Assembly: GCA_025352565.1 (NCBI GenBank)
Contig: JANXTF010000118.1
Location: forward strand, 32,701-96,700
Length of the DNA stretch: 64,000 nt
Reading direction: 5' to 3'
Source of the DNA: Rhodospirillales bacterium
Lineage (GTDB): Bacteria > Pseudomonadota > Alphaproteobacteria > Acetobacterales > Acetobacteraceae
The notes beneath the pieces were generated by a model. That model was not told the origin of the DNA. It saw nothing but the letters and a program-made list of their open reading frames with translations, and did not search any database. Shown piece by piece: positions 25,460 to 34,573 of this stretch; within the stretch, counting starts at the first letter, position 1, and the number at the start of each line of letters is the position of its first letter. Position numbers and translations under genes: made by a program.

Positions 25460-25779
25460 GCCCGTGTAGACGGGCGACCGCGTGGTTTCCGCGGCGCCGC
25501 TCACGCCCCGACGCCTGCTGGTTCGCGCTTGGCTGTCGCGCGTAACGTCGTCATGTACGGCGGCGCGCAAGGGTCGGCGCACCAGCGCGACGCTCGTTGC
25601 CCAAGAATCGTGCCATCCATACCCAGCTTCCGAACCCCCGGGGCAACTTTGACCGTTTCTTGGGATAACCGTCCCATACTTCCACGACCAAGGCAATTTC
25701 CCCGAATCAGGCGGCGACCGCTGGGGAGTTATCGACCCGCTGATTTGGATACCCTACCCATTGTCCATGCCGTGAGACG
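25460..25779. other. 320-bp gap upstream of the sugar importer operon
   Basis: No convincing gene on either strand. The left 45 bp may belong to the permease if GTG 25504 is the true start. The rest should hold the sugar-importer promoter, on the minus strand, but no clear promoter, palindrome or terminator could be assigned by eye. Confidence 0.45.
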
Positions 25780-26172
25780 CTAGCCGATCTTCTCCCAAAC
25801 CAATTGCCGATGCTGCATCAGCCCCCGCCACGGCCGCGGCGGTGGGCGGAGCACCATGCGGCTCCCCTCCATGCTCACCGCACGCACCTGGTCCGACCCC
25901 ATCCGCGCCGGCTCCGCGGTCGCATCGACCCGCGTCACAAGCGTGACGCCATCGAAATTATAGGTGCCGCAGTAGGAGGTGTATTCGCGCCGCTCGGTCG
26001 CAGGCACCTCGCCTCCCTGGCACAGCACCGCGACCATGCGGCCGGTGGTGTCGAAGCTGACCACCCCCAGACCTGTGCCGCCATAAGGGGGTGGCAGGAC
26101 GGTGCCGTCGGCGGCGTGCGCGCGCGTTTCCACCAGTTTCCAGGTGCCGATCAGCAGGGCGGGATCAATCAT
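25780..26172 (-). CDS. Lipocalin-like domain protein
   Basis: A 130-aa protein with no signal peptide. It begins LLIGTWKLVETRAHAADGTV, with the GTW motif of lipocalin-like PF13924 proteins. VVSFDTTGRMVAVLC and YCGTYNFDGVTLVTRVDA follow in the normal order, ending in a QLVWEKIG strand. It starts 12 bp after the MmgE/PrpD stop and closes the leftward catabolic operon. Small-molecule binding is the family expectation; the ligand is unknown. Confidence 0.8.
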   Translation of the reverse strand: MIDPALLIGTWKLVETRAHAADGTVLPPPYGGTGLGVVSFDTTGRMVAVLCQGGEVPATERREYTSYCGTYNFDGVTLVTRVDATAEPARMGSDQVRAVSMEGSRMVLRPPPRPWRGLMQHRQLVWEKIG

Positions 26173-26184
26173 CTCAACTCTCCT

Positions 26185-27546
26185 TCACGCGACGAGGCCC
26201 AGCAACTCCTGCAACGCCGCGCCTTGCCGGTTCAGCGTTGCCAGCACCCGATCCGCCGCCACGCGGCCTTGCGCGCACATGGCGAACTTCGCCAGCTGAT
26301 CCGCCTCGGTCGCTGGATTTTGCGGCATGCCGCGATGGTGGTCCATCGTCGCCTGTGCCTCGCTTCCATCCCGCAGGCGCACCCACACCGTCACCGGCAG
26401 TTCCAACGCCCGCTCGCGCACGCCCGGCACGTGCTCGTCATACTCTGGCGGCACCACGAAGCGGCTGCACTCCATCAGCCGGCGTACCGGCGGGCGCATC
26501 ACCGCCGCGTCGGTGAACGACGAGAGCTTCGGGCCGTCATCCACGAAGGTCGCCGCGACGCAGTAGTGCATGGACGGCTTGGCCTGCAGCGCGTTGGTTG
26601 GCCGCGTGTGGATCAAGGTACGCGGCAGGATGTAGCTGACGCGAAATTCCATTTCGACGATGGCATCGGCCGTCACGCCGTGGTCGCGCATCAGCGCCAG
26701 CGCGCAATCCACGCCATACAGGGTCGGCTGGCCACAGGGGTAGAGCTTCAGGATCGGGCCAGGATCGACGATCGCCGGGGGCGCGCCAATTTGAGCGATC
26801 ATGGCGAGGAAGGCGGGCTCGCTCCATTCGCGGCTCAGCGCCTCGCCATAGGAGTTGGGCTGGCCGAAAATATCGGGATGCGCGGTGAAGCCCGCCTGCG
26901 CCAGGCGAGCGGCACGCACGGCGTTGGCCGCCGCCTCGCCGCAATGCAGCGACATCGTCATGGAGCCGAAATTACGCCGAAGCCCGCCCGCCAGGGAAGC
27001 CGCGATGCCGACCGCGATGCAGGTCCGGGTCTCGTCGAGTTCCAGCAGCAGGGCACAGGCGATGACGGCGCCGATGGTGCCTTGCGTGTTGGTGGCGTGC
27101 CAGCCGGCTTCGTAAGCGGACGGGTTGAGCACGCGCCCAAGGCGGCACTCCACCTCATAGCCGACCACGAAGGCGCTCAACGCGTCGGTGATGCTGGCGC
27201 CCAGGCTTTCGGCGATGGCGAACACCGCGGGCATCAGGGGCGCCGTGGGGTGGCCCCACATCGGCCCGCTATTGTCGTCGAACAGCAAGAGGGCCGTCAT
27301 CATGCCGTTGACGCGGGCCGCCGCCTCCTCGGGCAGCCGGCCGCCCCCGATGACGCTGCTGCCGCCGGCCGGCGCGGGCGGCACGGTGACGTGCTTGAGA
27401 ATGCCAATCGCCTCGTCTCCGGCTGCCGCCAGCGCCACGGCAAGACCGTCGAACACGCAGCGCCGCGCCTGGGCCAGCGCCGCCTCCGTGACGCCGGTGG
27501 CATAAAAGCGGCGGCACGCCCGCACCAGGCTCAGCGTAACGCTCAC
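26185..27546 (-). CDS. MmgE/PrpD family protein
   Basis: A 453-aa cytoplasmic protein of the 2-methylcitrate dehydratase/cis-aconitate decarboxylase superfamily. The start is GTG 27546, overlapping the permease stop (GTGA). Family landmarks are ARRCVFDGLAVALAAAGDEA, RVNGMMTALLLFDDNSGPMW (normally an Asp/His-rich stretch), VVGYEVECRLGRVL, GWHATNTQGTIGAVIACALL and KLYPCGQPTL. The substrate is probably an organic acid delivered by the ABC importer encoded by the preceding four genes; not necessarily methylcitrate, as no prpB or prpC is nearby. Confidence 0.85.
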   Translation of the reverse strand: MSVTLSLVRACRRFYATGVTEAALAQARRCVFDGLAVALAAAGDEAIGILKHVTVPPAPAGGSSVIGGGRLPEEAAARVNGMMTALLLFDDNSGPMWGHPTAPLMPAVFAIAESLGASITDALSAFVVGYEVECRLGRVLNPSAYEAGWHATNTQGTIGAVIACALLLELDETRTCIAVGIAASLAGGLRRNFGSMTMSLHCGEAAANAVRAARLAQAGFTAHPDIFGQPNSYGEALSREWSEPAFLAMIAQIGAPPAIVDPGPILKLYPCGQPTLYGVDCALALMRDHGVTADAIVEMEFRVSYILPRTLIHTRPTNALQAKPSMHYCVAATFVDDGPKLSSFTDAAVMRPPVRRLMECSRFVVPPEYDEHVPGVRERALELPVTVWVRLRDGSEAQATMDHHRGMPQNPATEADQLAKFAMCAQGRVAADRVLATLNRQGAALQELLGLVA

Positions 27547-28316
27547 AGCCGCATTTCCCCGCCGCGCCAGCGCCATCCGGCGCGCGCCACGCGGCGCAGG
27601 CCAACATCGAGGCAGCCGACGATCAGGATCACCACGGCCAGCCCGGCGAACACCTGGGTCATGTCCAGCATCTCCTTGCCATAAACGATGAGGTAGCCGA
27701 GCCCGCGATCGGCGCCGAGATATTCGCCGATGACCGCGGCGGCGAAGGCATAGCCGACCGACAGCCGCAGCCCGGCGATGATCCACAGGAAGGCTTGCGG
27801 CAGATGCACATGCCACAGCAGCGCCAAACCACGTCCGCCCATCACCCTGGCATTGGCGATCAGCATCTGGTTCCCGGCGCGCATGCCCGAATAGACGCCG
27901 AAGAAGATGAAGAAGAACACCACCGAGGCGGCTAGCGCGATCTTGGACGACATGCCGAAACCGAACCAGGCGATCAGCAATGGCGCGAAGGCGAGGCGGG
28001 GCAGCGCGTTGCCAACCGTCATCAGCGGCAGCAGCGCGCGCTGCGCCGTCGCCCACAGCCCGCACAGCAGCCCGAAACCGGCTCCCAGCACCGCGCCGAT
28101 CACCAGCCCCGCGAGCGCCTCGGTGCCGGTGACCAGCACATGGCCCGGCAGTTCGCCATCGGCGATCCACTCCCAGACCCGCTGCCCCACCAGAGAAGGG
28201 CTGCTGATAAAGAACGGATCGGCCCAACCGACCAGCGGCAGCCCCTGCCACAGCAGCAGCAGACCCAGGACCACTGCCAGACGCTCGATCGCGACGCGCG
28301 TCAGAACACCCGCCAA
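27543..28316 (-). CDS. Taurine/sulfonate-type ABC transporter permease 2
   Basis: An inner-membrane permease of the SsuC/TauC family. No ATG or GTG occurs near the N-terminus; TTG 28316 gives 257 aa, starts before the first helix (LAVVLGLLLLWQGLPLVGWA) and overlaps the upstream permease by 16 bp. The EAA-like loop is NARVMGGRGLALLWHVHLPQ and the C-terminus YLIVYGKEMLDMTQVFAGLA is family-typical. It forms a heterodimer with the next permease, by inference. Confidence 0.83.
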   Translation of the reverse strand: MAGVLTRVAIERLAVVLGLLLLWQGLPLVGWADPFFISSPSLVGQRVWEWIADGELPGHVLVTGTEALAGLVIGAVLGAGFGLLCGLWATAQRALLPLMTVGNALPRLAFAPLLIAWFGFGMSSKIALAASVVFFFIFFGVYSGMRAGNQMLIANARVMGGRGLALLWHVHLPQAFLWIIAGLRLSVGYAFAAAVIGEYLGADRGLGYLIVYGKEMLDMTQVFAGLAVVILIVGCLDVGLRRVARAGWRWRGGEMRL

Positions 28317-29062
28317 TGCGATCCACGACGTTCCAGCGGCGCGAGGATCGCGACATCGATCAGCACCACGATCACGGCGGCGAAGAACAGCCCGGCCATG
28401 ATCCAGTCCGGCTTTACCGCCGACTGGCCGGCGGCGACGATCCAACCCAGCCCCTTGGTGGCACCCAGCAATTCGCAGACGATCGCCGCGGTAAACGCCT
28501 GGCCGATGCTGATGCGCATGGCGCTGACCACCCAGACCAGGGCTGCCGGCAGATAGACATGCCGTGTCAGGTCGCTCGTGCCCGCCCCCATCACCCTTGC
28601 ATTATCGACGATGGTGCGATCGACCTCCTTCAGTCCGGCGGAAAGGCTGAGCAGGGTGATGGTGAACACCACCAGGGTCACCAGCATGACCTTGGACGCG
28701 AGGTCGATGCCGAACATCAGCACGGCGAAGGGGGCGAGGATGGCGCGCGGGGCGGCGTTGAGCAGCACCACCAGCGGATCGCACAACTCGGCCAGGCGCG
28801 GGCGGAAGAAGAACAGGAAGGCGACCGCCATTCCGGCCACGGTGCCGCAAACATAGCCCAACCCAACCTCGACGAAGGTGGCCGCCACATGCGGCAGGAT
28901 GTAGCCCGAGCGGGTCCACTCCCAGATCAACGCCGCCACGACCCATGGCCGGCTCAGGTAGCGCGGATCGGCCAGGCCAAACCGGGTCGCTCCGTCCCAG
29001 GCGAGCAGGAGCGTCGCCACCACCAGGAACGGACTCGCGGCGCCCAGCCAGCGCCTAGCCAT
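28301..29062 (-). CDS. Taurine/sulfonate-type ABC transporter permease 1
   Basis: An inner-membrane permease of 253 aa from ATG 29062, overlapping the ATPase stop by 8 bp. It has helices such as FLVVATLLLAWDGATRFGLA and VGLGYVCGTVAGMAVAFLFF, a cytoplasmic loop NARVMGAGTSDLTRHVYLPA and GLGWIVAAGQSAVKPDWIMA near the end, as in SsuC/TauC. Two distinct permeases in one importer is less usual for this family, which often uses a homodimer. Confidence 0.84.
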   Translation of the reverse strand: MARRWLGAASPFLVVATLLLAWDGATRFGLADPRYLSRPWVVAALIWEWTRSGYILPHVAATFVEVGLGYVCGTVAGMAVAFLFFFRPRLAELCDPLVVLLNAAPRAILAPFAVLMFGIDLASKVMLVTLVVFTITLLSLSAGLKEVDRTIVDNARVMGAGTSDLTRHVYLPAALVWVVSAMRISIGQAFTAAIVCELLGATKGLGWIVAAGQSAVKPDWIMAGLFFAAVIVVLIDVAILAPLERRGSHWRVF

Positions 29063-29867
29063 GCACCAATTGCCGCTGCAGCGCGTAACTGCGCGCCACC
29101 TCCTCGCGCAACGCCTCCCAGATTTCGGCATGCAGATCGCGAAACCTGTCGTCGAAGCGGATGTCGTTGACGTTGCGCGGACGATCCAGCGTGACCCGGA
29201 ACTGTTTCTTCACCCGCCCCGGATTGGCGGTCAGCACCACCACATGGTCGGCAAGCGCGATCGCCTCCTCCAGGTCATGGGTCACGAACACCACGGTCTT
29301 GTTGTTCTGCTGCCAAAGGTCCAGCAGCTCGTTTTCCATCATGTTGCGCGTCTGCACGTCCAGCGCCGAAAACGGCTCGTCCATCAGCAGGATGCGCGGG
29401 CCGTAGACGAAGGTGGCTGCCAGCGCCACGCGCTTGCGCATGCCGCCCGACAATTGGTGCGGGAAGTTGCCCTCGAACCCGGCCAGCCCGACGCGGGCCA
29501 GCCACTCGCGGGCGATCCTGCCGTGGTCGCCCGGCATGCGGCGGAAAACCAGCGGCAGCTCCACATTGGCTTGCACGGTCTTCCAGGGCAGCAGCGCGTC
29601 TTTCTGGAAAAGATAGCCGACATCGTCGCGCAGCCGGCCCGCCACGATCTCCCGCGCCACGGTGATCCGCCCCTCGCTCGGCGCGTCGAGGCCCGCGATC
29701 ATGTTGAGCAGGGTCGATTTGCCGCAGCCGGAGGGACCGACGACGGCGACGAAGCTGCCTTCCGCGATATCGAGGGTGATGTCCTGGACCGCCGTGAAGG
29801 TGGGCCGCCCGCCCTGGGCCGGATAGCGCCTGGCGACGTCGCGCAGGGCGATCAGCGTGTCGCTCAC
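29055..29867 (-). CDS. Taurine/sulfonate-type ABC transporter ATP-binding protein
   Basis: The importer ATPase, 270 aa. Walker A is VGPSGCGKSTLLNMIAGL, the Q-loop LFQKDALLPWKTV, the signature LSGGMRKRVALAATF, Walker B ILLMDEPFSALD and the switch VTHDLEEAI. The LPWKTV and TANPGRVKKQF stretches are typical of the SsuB/TauB/NrtD group. Its start overlaps the binding-protein stop by 4 bp. Confidence 0.87.
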   Translation of the reverse strand: MSDTLIALRDVARRYPAQGGRPTFTAVQDITLDIAEGSFVAVVGPSGCGKSTLLNMIAGLDAPSEGRITVAREIVAGRLRDDVGYLFQKDALLPWKTVQANVELPLVFRRMPGDHGRIAREWLARVGLAGFEGNFPHQLSGGMRKRVALAATFVYGPRILLMDEPFSALDVQTRNMMENELLDLWQQNNKTVVFVTHDLEEAIALADHVVVLTANPGRVKKQFRVTLDRPRNVNDIRFDDRFRDLHAEIWEALREEVARSYALQRQLVHG

Positions 29868-30931
29868 GCGCCACTCTTGATGGCGCGGATGAACCGGTTG
29901 TCGAACGTGTCGGCCGGCTCCATGCCGCGGCCCAGCTTCAGGTCGCTCATGTCGGCGATCATGGCCGTGGCGGCGGCGAGCGACACCTCGCCGTCGGTGG
30001 CGAAGGCGCCGGCAGTGACGCGGATCGCGTCCACCAGGCTGCCCGTCTGGAACTCGGCCGGCAGCAGTTTCGCGACCTCATCGGCCGGCGTGCTCTTCAG
30101 CTTGGTGATGGCGGCGCGGATCGCCTTCGCCACCTGGAACACCGCGAACGGCTCCCTGTCGCAATAGGCCTTCGAACCCAGCAGGCCGAGACCCAGGAAA
30201 GGATGGCCGTAGATCTCGCTCACGATCTGCTCGGGGACGAGATCGACCAGCAGCTTGGCGCTCCCTTCCTGAATCAGCTGAAGGGCCGCGATCAGCGTGC
30301 TGGACAGCACGTCGACCCGCTTTTCGCGGATCGACGGGAGCAGCCCCGTGGTGCCGCCGACGCCGACCCATTTCACGGCGGTCTGCGACGTGCCGTAGAA
30401 CTTCGTCACGCGCAGGGCCACGGCATGAGTGGCGGAACCGAAACTGGTGACACCCCAGGTGAGACCGGCCGTGTCCTTCACCGAGCGGACACGGTCGGCC
30501 AGATCGGCCCGCACGACGATCATCAGGCCAGGGGTCGCCATCATATTGTCGAGCAGGATCACGTCGCGGCCCTGGCTGCGGGCGCGCACGCCGTTCTCGT
30601 AATAGCCATGCGCCAGATCCACCCGCCCGCTGGTCAGCGCCAGCAGCCAGTCGCTGCCGCCGCCGAACGGCACCACCTCGACATCGATGCCCTGCGGCTT
30701 CAAGGCGTCGAACAAGCCGGCGAATTTGGCGTACCAGACGGCCACATGGGTGATGTCCGCCACCCCGCCGACGGCGAGGCGCACGGTGCGGGTCTCACCG
30801 GCAGGCAGCGGCAGCGGGCGGAACTCGTCGGCGAAAGCCGCGTGCGGCAGCAGAGCCGCCGGCAGCAGGCCCATCAACGCGCGACGCCGGAATGTTCCTG
30901 CCGGGCTCGACGGCTCGTCACGATTGGCCAT
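29864..30931 (-). CDS. Taurine/sulfonate-type ABC transporter substrate-binding protein
   Basis: A 355-aa exported binding protein, first gene of the importer. The leader contains FRRRALMGLLPAALLPHAAF and is cleaved near AFADE. The mature start TVRLAVGGVADITHVAVWYA, KPQGIDVEVVPFGGGSDWLL, SGRVDLAHGYYENGVRA and GVTSFGSATHAVALRVTKF match NMT1/SsuA-type proteins, which bind sulfonates, nitrate, bicarbonate, pyrimidine precursors or aromatic acids. The dehydrogenase gene ends 111 bp upstream, so transcription may continue from it. Ligand unresolved. Confidence 0.85.
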   Translation of the reverse strand: MANRDEPSSPAGTFRRRALMGLLPAALLPHAAFADEFRPLPLPAGETRTVRLAVGGVADITHVAVWYAKFAGLFDALKPQGIDVEVVPFGGGSDWLLALTSGRVDLAHGYYENGVRARSQGRDVILLDNMMATPGLMIVVRADLADRVRSVKDTAGLTWGVTSFGSATHAVALRVTKFYGTSQTAVKWVGVGGTTGLLPSIREKRVDVLSSTLIAALQLIQEGSAKLLVDLVPEQIVSEIYGHPFLGLGLLGSKAYCDREPFAVFQVAKAIRAAITKLKSTPADEVAKLLPAEFQTGSLVDAIRVTAGAFATDGEVSLAAATAMIADMSDLKLGRGMEPADTFDNRFIRAIKSGA

Positions 30932-31042
30932 GGCGTCGCCTCCGATGGCGCGGCTCGTGCCACGCCGATTGGTATGCCGCGACGGTAGGCGCGCGTCGTC
31001 ATGATGGAAAGGTGCCGGAGAAAGGTGCCCGGTTCGACCGGA

Positions 31043-32140
31043 TCAGGTCACGCGGTCATGCGGCGGCGGCGCTCCGCCGCGCACGGCGCGCAGATTGTCG
31101 TAGATCGCGCCAACCTCGTCGAGCAGCCCGAGCCGCGAACCACCGGCGACGTGTGGCGTGAGGATGACGTTCGGAAGGGCGCAGAACCGATCATCCCTGG
31201 GGCGCGGCTCGGTAGCGTGCACGTCGAGCCCGGCCCCGGCGATCCGGCCCGCCGCAAGCGCGTCATACAATGCGTCCTCGTCCAGAATTGGGCCACGCGC
31301 GGTGTTGACCAGGAAGGCGGTTGGCTGCATCCGGGCGATGGCCGCGGCATTCACCAATCCCTTGGTCTGTGGCGTGTTCGGAGCATGGATCGAGATGAAA
31401 TCGGCTTCTGCCATCAGGTCGGCGAGCGGCCGGAACCGGGCGCCCGCCGCCGCCTCGCCCTCCGGCGGCAGCGGTCGGCGATTGGCGTAGATCACCCGCA
31501 TCCCGAATCCCACCGCCATGCGTGCGGCCAGGGCGCCGACCTCGCCAAGCCCGATGATGCCGAGCGTGCGTCCATGCAGCCCGCCAACCCGCGACAGGCC
31601 CACCCAGTTGTAGGCGACCTTGTCCGGAGCGTTCACCAGTACCGCGTCGTAGGCACCCGCGCGCAACGCCCGCTCGGCGTCGGGCAGCCGTTTGGCGAGC
31701 GCCAGCATGAGCAGAATGGCATGCTCGGCGGTGTAGGACAGCGTCCGGCGGACGAGACAGGAGACCGGCACCAAACGGGCACGCAGGCCCGCGAGGTCGA
31801 TCCCATCGGACCGGCCACCGAGGCGCTGCACCAGCAACAGATCGGGGCAGGAAGCGACCGTCGCCCCATCGACGATACCGCGGCGAAACAGAATGATTTG
31901 GGCGCGGGCCGTCGCAAGCGGGTCGCCTTTGGCCTGCACCACTTCGACCCCGTCCGCCGCCGACAGCCCGTGCGCCAGGGCATAAAGCCGGTCCGGGTCG
32001 CATTGCTCAGGCGCGAAGAAGCGCCGGATCATCGCGTCGTTCCCGGCGCTGGCTTGCGCCATGCCGCACCGAACCAGGTCCATGACGTGATCCTCGTCGA
32101 GCATGACCACGCGCAGCGTCGCGTCGTTCGGCATGGCCAC
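31043..32140 (-). CDS. 2-hydroxyacid dehydrogenase family protein
   Basis: An NAD(P)-binding dehydrogenase of 365 aa. The Rossmann motif is GRTLGIIGLGEVGALAARMA near residue 190. The catalytic set is complete: Arg in LVNTARGPILDEDAL, Glu in LDVHATEP and His in ILTPHVAGGS. This contrasts with the TRAP-linked homologue at 16271-17263. It lies 14 bp after the M20 amidohydrolase stop on the same strand, so the two are probably one transcript, followed by the ABC importer. Substrate unknown. Confidence 0.85.
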   Translation of the reverse strand: MAMPNDATLRVVMLDEDHVMDLVRCGMAQASAGNDAMIRRFFAPEQCDPDRLYALAHGLSAADGVEVVQAKGDPLATARAQIILFRRGIVDGATVASCPDLLLVQRLGGRSDGIDLAGLRARLVPVSCLVRRTLSYTAEHAILLMLALAKRLPDAERALRAGAYDAVLVNAPDKVAYNWVGLSRVGGLHGRTLGIIGLGEVGALAARMAVGFGMRVIYANRRPLPPEGEAAAGARFRPLADLMAEADFISIHAPNTPQTKGLVNAAAIARMQPTAFLVNTARGPILDEDALYDALAAGRIAGAGLDVHATEPRPRDDRFCALPNVILTPHVAGGSRLGLLDEVGAIYDNLRAVRGGAPPPHDRVT

Positions 32141-32154
32141 TTTTTCCGGCGCGC

Positions 32155-33564
32155 CTACATCGCCAACGACGGCTCAAGGCCGTCCGGCAACGGGCAGACA
32201 TAGGGCGTGCGGGCGAGGCGGGCCGCGTGGTCCGACTTCGCCAGCGCCAGCAGCGCCGGGTCGGTCAGCACGTCGGCCGCCGTCGCCGCCATCACTTTCG
32301 CCACATGCACCATGCCCTTGTGCGCCGCCGGCGTCTTGCCCTGCGCCGTGAGCTGCCAGGAGTGGCCGGGCGTGCCGATCGCATAGGTCGCTCCCCGCGC
32401 CTGGACCGTCGGCACCGCCCAACTCACATCGCCCACGTCGGTCGATCCGACCATCCGGGCGCCGCGCGCCTCGAGGGGCACGATCAGGTCGCATAACGGC
32501 GCGTCGATGACCGGGATGCCAAACCGGCGGTGGGCGGAGTCGATGTCCTCCTGGCCGATGGTCGCCTGGATCTCGGCCGCGAAGGCGCGGTCGGCGGCGT
32601 CGAATTCCGGTGGGCCGAGCCGCTCGAAATTGGCGTGCATGGCGCGTTCGAGCGGCGTGTTCGCCAGCAGGTTGCTCATGGCGCTGACCACATCGGACCG
32701 CACCATCGTCTCGGTCATCAGCGCGGCCCCTTCGGCCACCTTCTTGACGCGCTCGACCAGCGCCCGAAGGCCCGGCAGTTCGGTGGCGCGCACGAGGTAG
32801 CGTACCTTGGCGAAGGCCTGCACCACGTTGGGCGCAACGCCGCCGGAATTGAGGTGGGCGTAGTGGATGCGCGCGTCGCTCGGCATGTGCTCGCGCATGT
32901 AGTTGACGCCGACATTCATCAGTTCCACCGCGTCGAGCGCGCTGCGGCCGAGATGTGGGGCGGCGGCGGCGTGCGAGGCGCGGCCGGTGAAACTGAAATC
33001 GAGCATCAGGATCGCCAGCGAGTGCGCCTCGTTCACGCCCGAGAATGGGGCGGGGTGCCACGAGATCGCGGCATCGACATCGGCGAACACGCCGTCGCGA
33101 ACCATGAACGTCTTGGCCGCACCGCCTTCTTCAGCCGGGCAGCCGTAGTAGCGGACGCGGCCCTTGATGCCCTGTGCGGCCAGCCAGTCCTTGACCGCGG
33201 TTGCCGCCAACATCGCGCCGGAGCCCAGCAGGTTGTGGCCGCAGGCGTGGCCCGCCCCATCGCCGGGCAGCGGCCGGTGCCTGGCAACGCCGGCTTCCTG
33301 GCTCAGCCCCGGCAAGGCGTCGAATTCGCCGAGGATGGCAATGACCGGACCGCCCTCGCCCGCCTCGCCCATGATGGCGGTCGGGATGCCGGCAACGCCC
33401 ATCGTCACCCGGAAACCTTGCGTCTCCAGCATGGCGACGTGCTCGGCCGACGAGCGGATTTCCTGGAAGTTCAGCTCCGGCATGTCCCAGATGCGATCGC
33501 TGAGCGCAATGAAGGCATCCTGCTTGGCCTCGACCCGGTTCCAGATATCCACGCTGTTCTGCAT
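32155..33564 (-). CDS. M20 family metallo-amidohydrolase, AbgB-like (copy 2)
   Basis: A 469-aa paralogue of the gene at 1938-3362. ATG 33564 is chosen because GAGGAG lies 8 bp upstream and the N-terminus MQNSVDIWNRVEAKQDAF aligns with copy 1. Metal ligands are conserved: GHACGHNLLGSGAML, PAEEGGAAK, SWHPAPFSGVN and GTPGHSWQL. It shares long identical peptides with copy 1, including the last third around STDVGDVSW and VPTVQARGATYAIGTPGHSW. It heads the leftward array of dehydrogenase, ABC importer, MmgE/PrpD and lipocalin genes. Substrate unknown. Confidence 0.88.
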   Translation of the reverse strand: MQNSVDIWNRVEAKQDAFIALSDRIWDMPELNFQEIRSSAEHVAMLETQGFRVTMGVAGIPTAIMGEAGEGGPVIAILGEFDALPGLSQEAGVARHRPLPGDGAGHACGHNLLGSGAMLAATAVKDWLAAQGIKGRVRYYGCPAEEGGAAKTFMVRDGVFADVDAAISWHPAPFSGVNEAHSLAILMLDFSFTGRASHAAAAPHLGRSALDAVELMNVGVNYMREHMPSDARIHYAHLNSGGVAPNVVQAFAKVRYLVRATELPGLRALVERVKKVAEGAALMTETMVRSDVVSAMSNLLANTPLERAMHANFERLGPPEFDAADRAFAAEIQATIGQEDIDSAHRRFGIPVIDAPLCDLIVPLEARGARMVGSTDVGDVSWAVPTVQARGATYAIGTPGHSWQLTAQGKTPAAHKGMVHVAKVMAATAADVLTDPALLALAKSDHAARLARTPYVCPLPDGLEPSLAM

Positions 33565-33742
33565 TTTGCTGCTCCTCGGCTCGCGGCAGCGTAGGCGCGG
33601 CGCGACGGTGCTGTCACTCCGCGAGGGCACCAACCTGCCAAGCACGGGTACTGGCCTGGGGCGGGCTTCAGGAAATCGTTGATCTCGGCCGCCGCCGTTG
33701 ACCAGCAAAAGGGTTTCGATCCGCTGTTCGGCCTGGAATTCG

Positions 33743-33767
33743 CGGCGGGCTGATGGAGAGCCCGCCG
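33743..33767 (+). terminator. Hairpin between divergent genes, possible terminator
   Basis: A perfect 9-bp stem CGGCGGGCT / AGCCCGCCG with a 7-base loop. The downstream tail GAAATTAACCTTT is A/T-rich but lacks a clean T-run, so terminator function is only possible. It lies between the M20 gene start (33564) and the small membrane protein (33832), where promoters are also expected. Confidence 0.4.
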
Positions 33768-33831
33768 GAAATTAACCTTTCCGTTCACGTTTGCGCGCTA
33801 TGTTCCCGGCAACGAGGCCCGAGAGGTTTGC

Positions 33832-34131
33832 ATGCTGCGGCTTGCCATCAGAATAACCGGGCATCTCCTGCTTGCCGCGACGGCGCTGTGCGTTGTCGTG
33901 AGTTTCAGAGACCACGCGGCGGGCGAGGCCGCGGCGCTTCGGTTCCAGGCGGATATGGAGCATGTCGTCCTGTTGGGCGGGGCGTGGCTGGCCTGCCTCG
34001 TCCTCGTGGCCATGCTCGATTTCGTTGAGCATCTTCGCCGTCCGGCGGTCGACCCCTATGAGGACCACCCGAAGATGTCGCCCTCGGTGCAGCCGGCGTA
34101 TCTGTCGTACGACAAGCTCAAGCGCGGTTGA
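33832..34131 (+). CDS. Small two-helix membrane protein
   Basis: A 99-aa hypothetical protein from ATG 33832, with GAGG 8 bp upstream. Two hydrophobic segments are visible: GHLLLAATALCVVVSF (residues 10-25) and HVVLLGGAWLACLVLVAML (about 44-62). The C-terminal 35 residues are hydrophilic (VDPYEDHPKMSPSVQPAYLS). No family recognised. It converges with the CBS gene, 10 bp apart. Confidence 0.65.
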   Translation: MLRLAIRITGHLLLAATALCVVVSFRDHAAGEAAALRFQADMEHVVLLGGAWLACLVLVAMLDFVEHLRRPAVDPYEDHPKMSPSVQPAYLSYDKLKRG

Positions 34132-34141
34132 GGCCGCTCCC

Positions 34142-34573
34142 TCAGCCGCCCACGACGTAGGCTTTCAGACTGTCCACCTCATGCTCCTGCTGCATGATGC
34201 GCGCCTTCACGATATCGCCGATCGAGACAATGCCGATCAGCATGCCCTGATCCATCACCGGCAGATGGCGGAAACGTCCTGCGGTCATCAGCGACATGGC
34301 CTCGGATACGGTCGTGTGCGGGGTCGCGGTCTTGACCGCGCGGGTCATCAACTGGCCTGCCGTCATCTCCAGCGCGCCCGCGCCGTGGCTTACCAGGGCA
34401 TGGATGATGTCGCGCTCGCTCACGATGCCCAGAAGCGTTCCGGACGGGTCGCGCACCACCACCGCCCCGATGCGGCGCCCCGACAGCAGGCTCGCGACGG
34501 CCGCGATCGCCTCGCCGGGCGGCACCGAGGCGATCTCGAACCCTTTGTGCTTGAGAATGGCGGCGATCGTCAT
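34142..34573 (-). CDS. CBS domain protein
   Basis: A 143-aa cytoplasmic protein made of two CBS motifs. ATG 34573 is chosen since the first CBS begins directly after it (MTIAAILKHKGFEIASVPPG). Motif 1 ends GTLLGIVSERDIIHALVSHG and motif 2 spans TAGQLMTRAVKTATPHTTVS to QGMLIGIVSIGDIVKARI. Stand-alone CBS pairs usually bind adenine nucleotides and act as sensors. It is 121 bp downstream of the glucan exporter and may be independent. Confidence 0.87.
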   Translation of the reverse strand: MTIAAILKHKGFEIASVPPGEAIAAVASLLSGRRIGAVVVRDPSGTLLGIVSERDIIHALVSHGAGALEMTAGQLMTRAVKTATPHTTVSEAMSLMTAGRFRHLPVMDQGMLIGIVSIGDIVKARIMQQEHEVDSLKAYVVGG

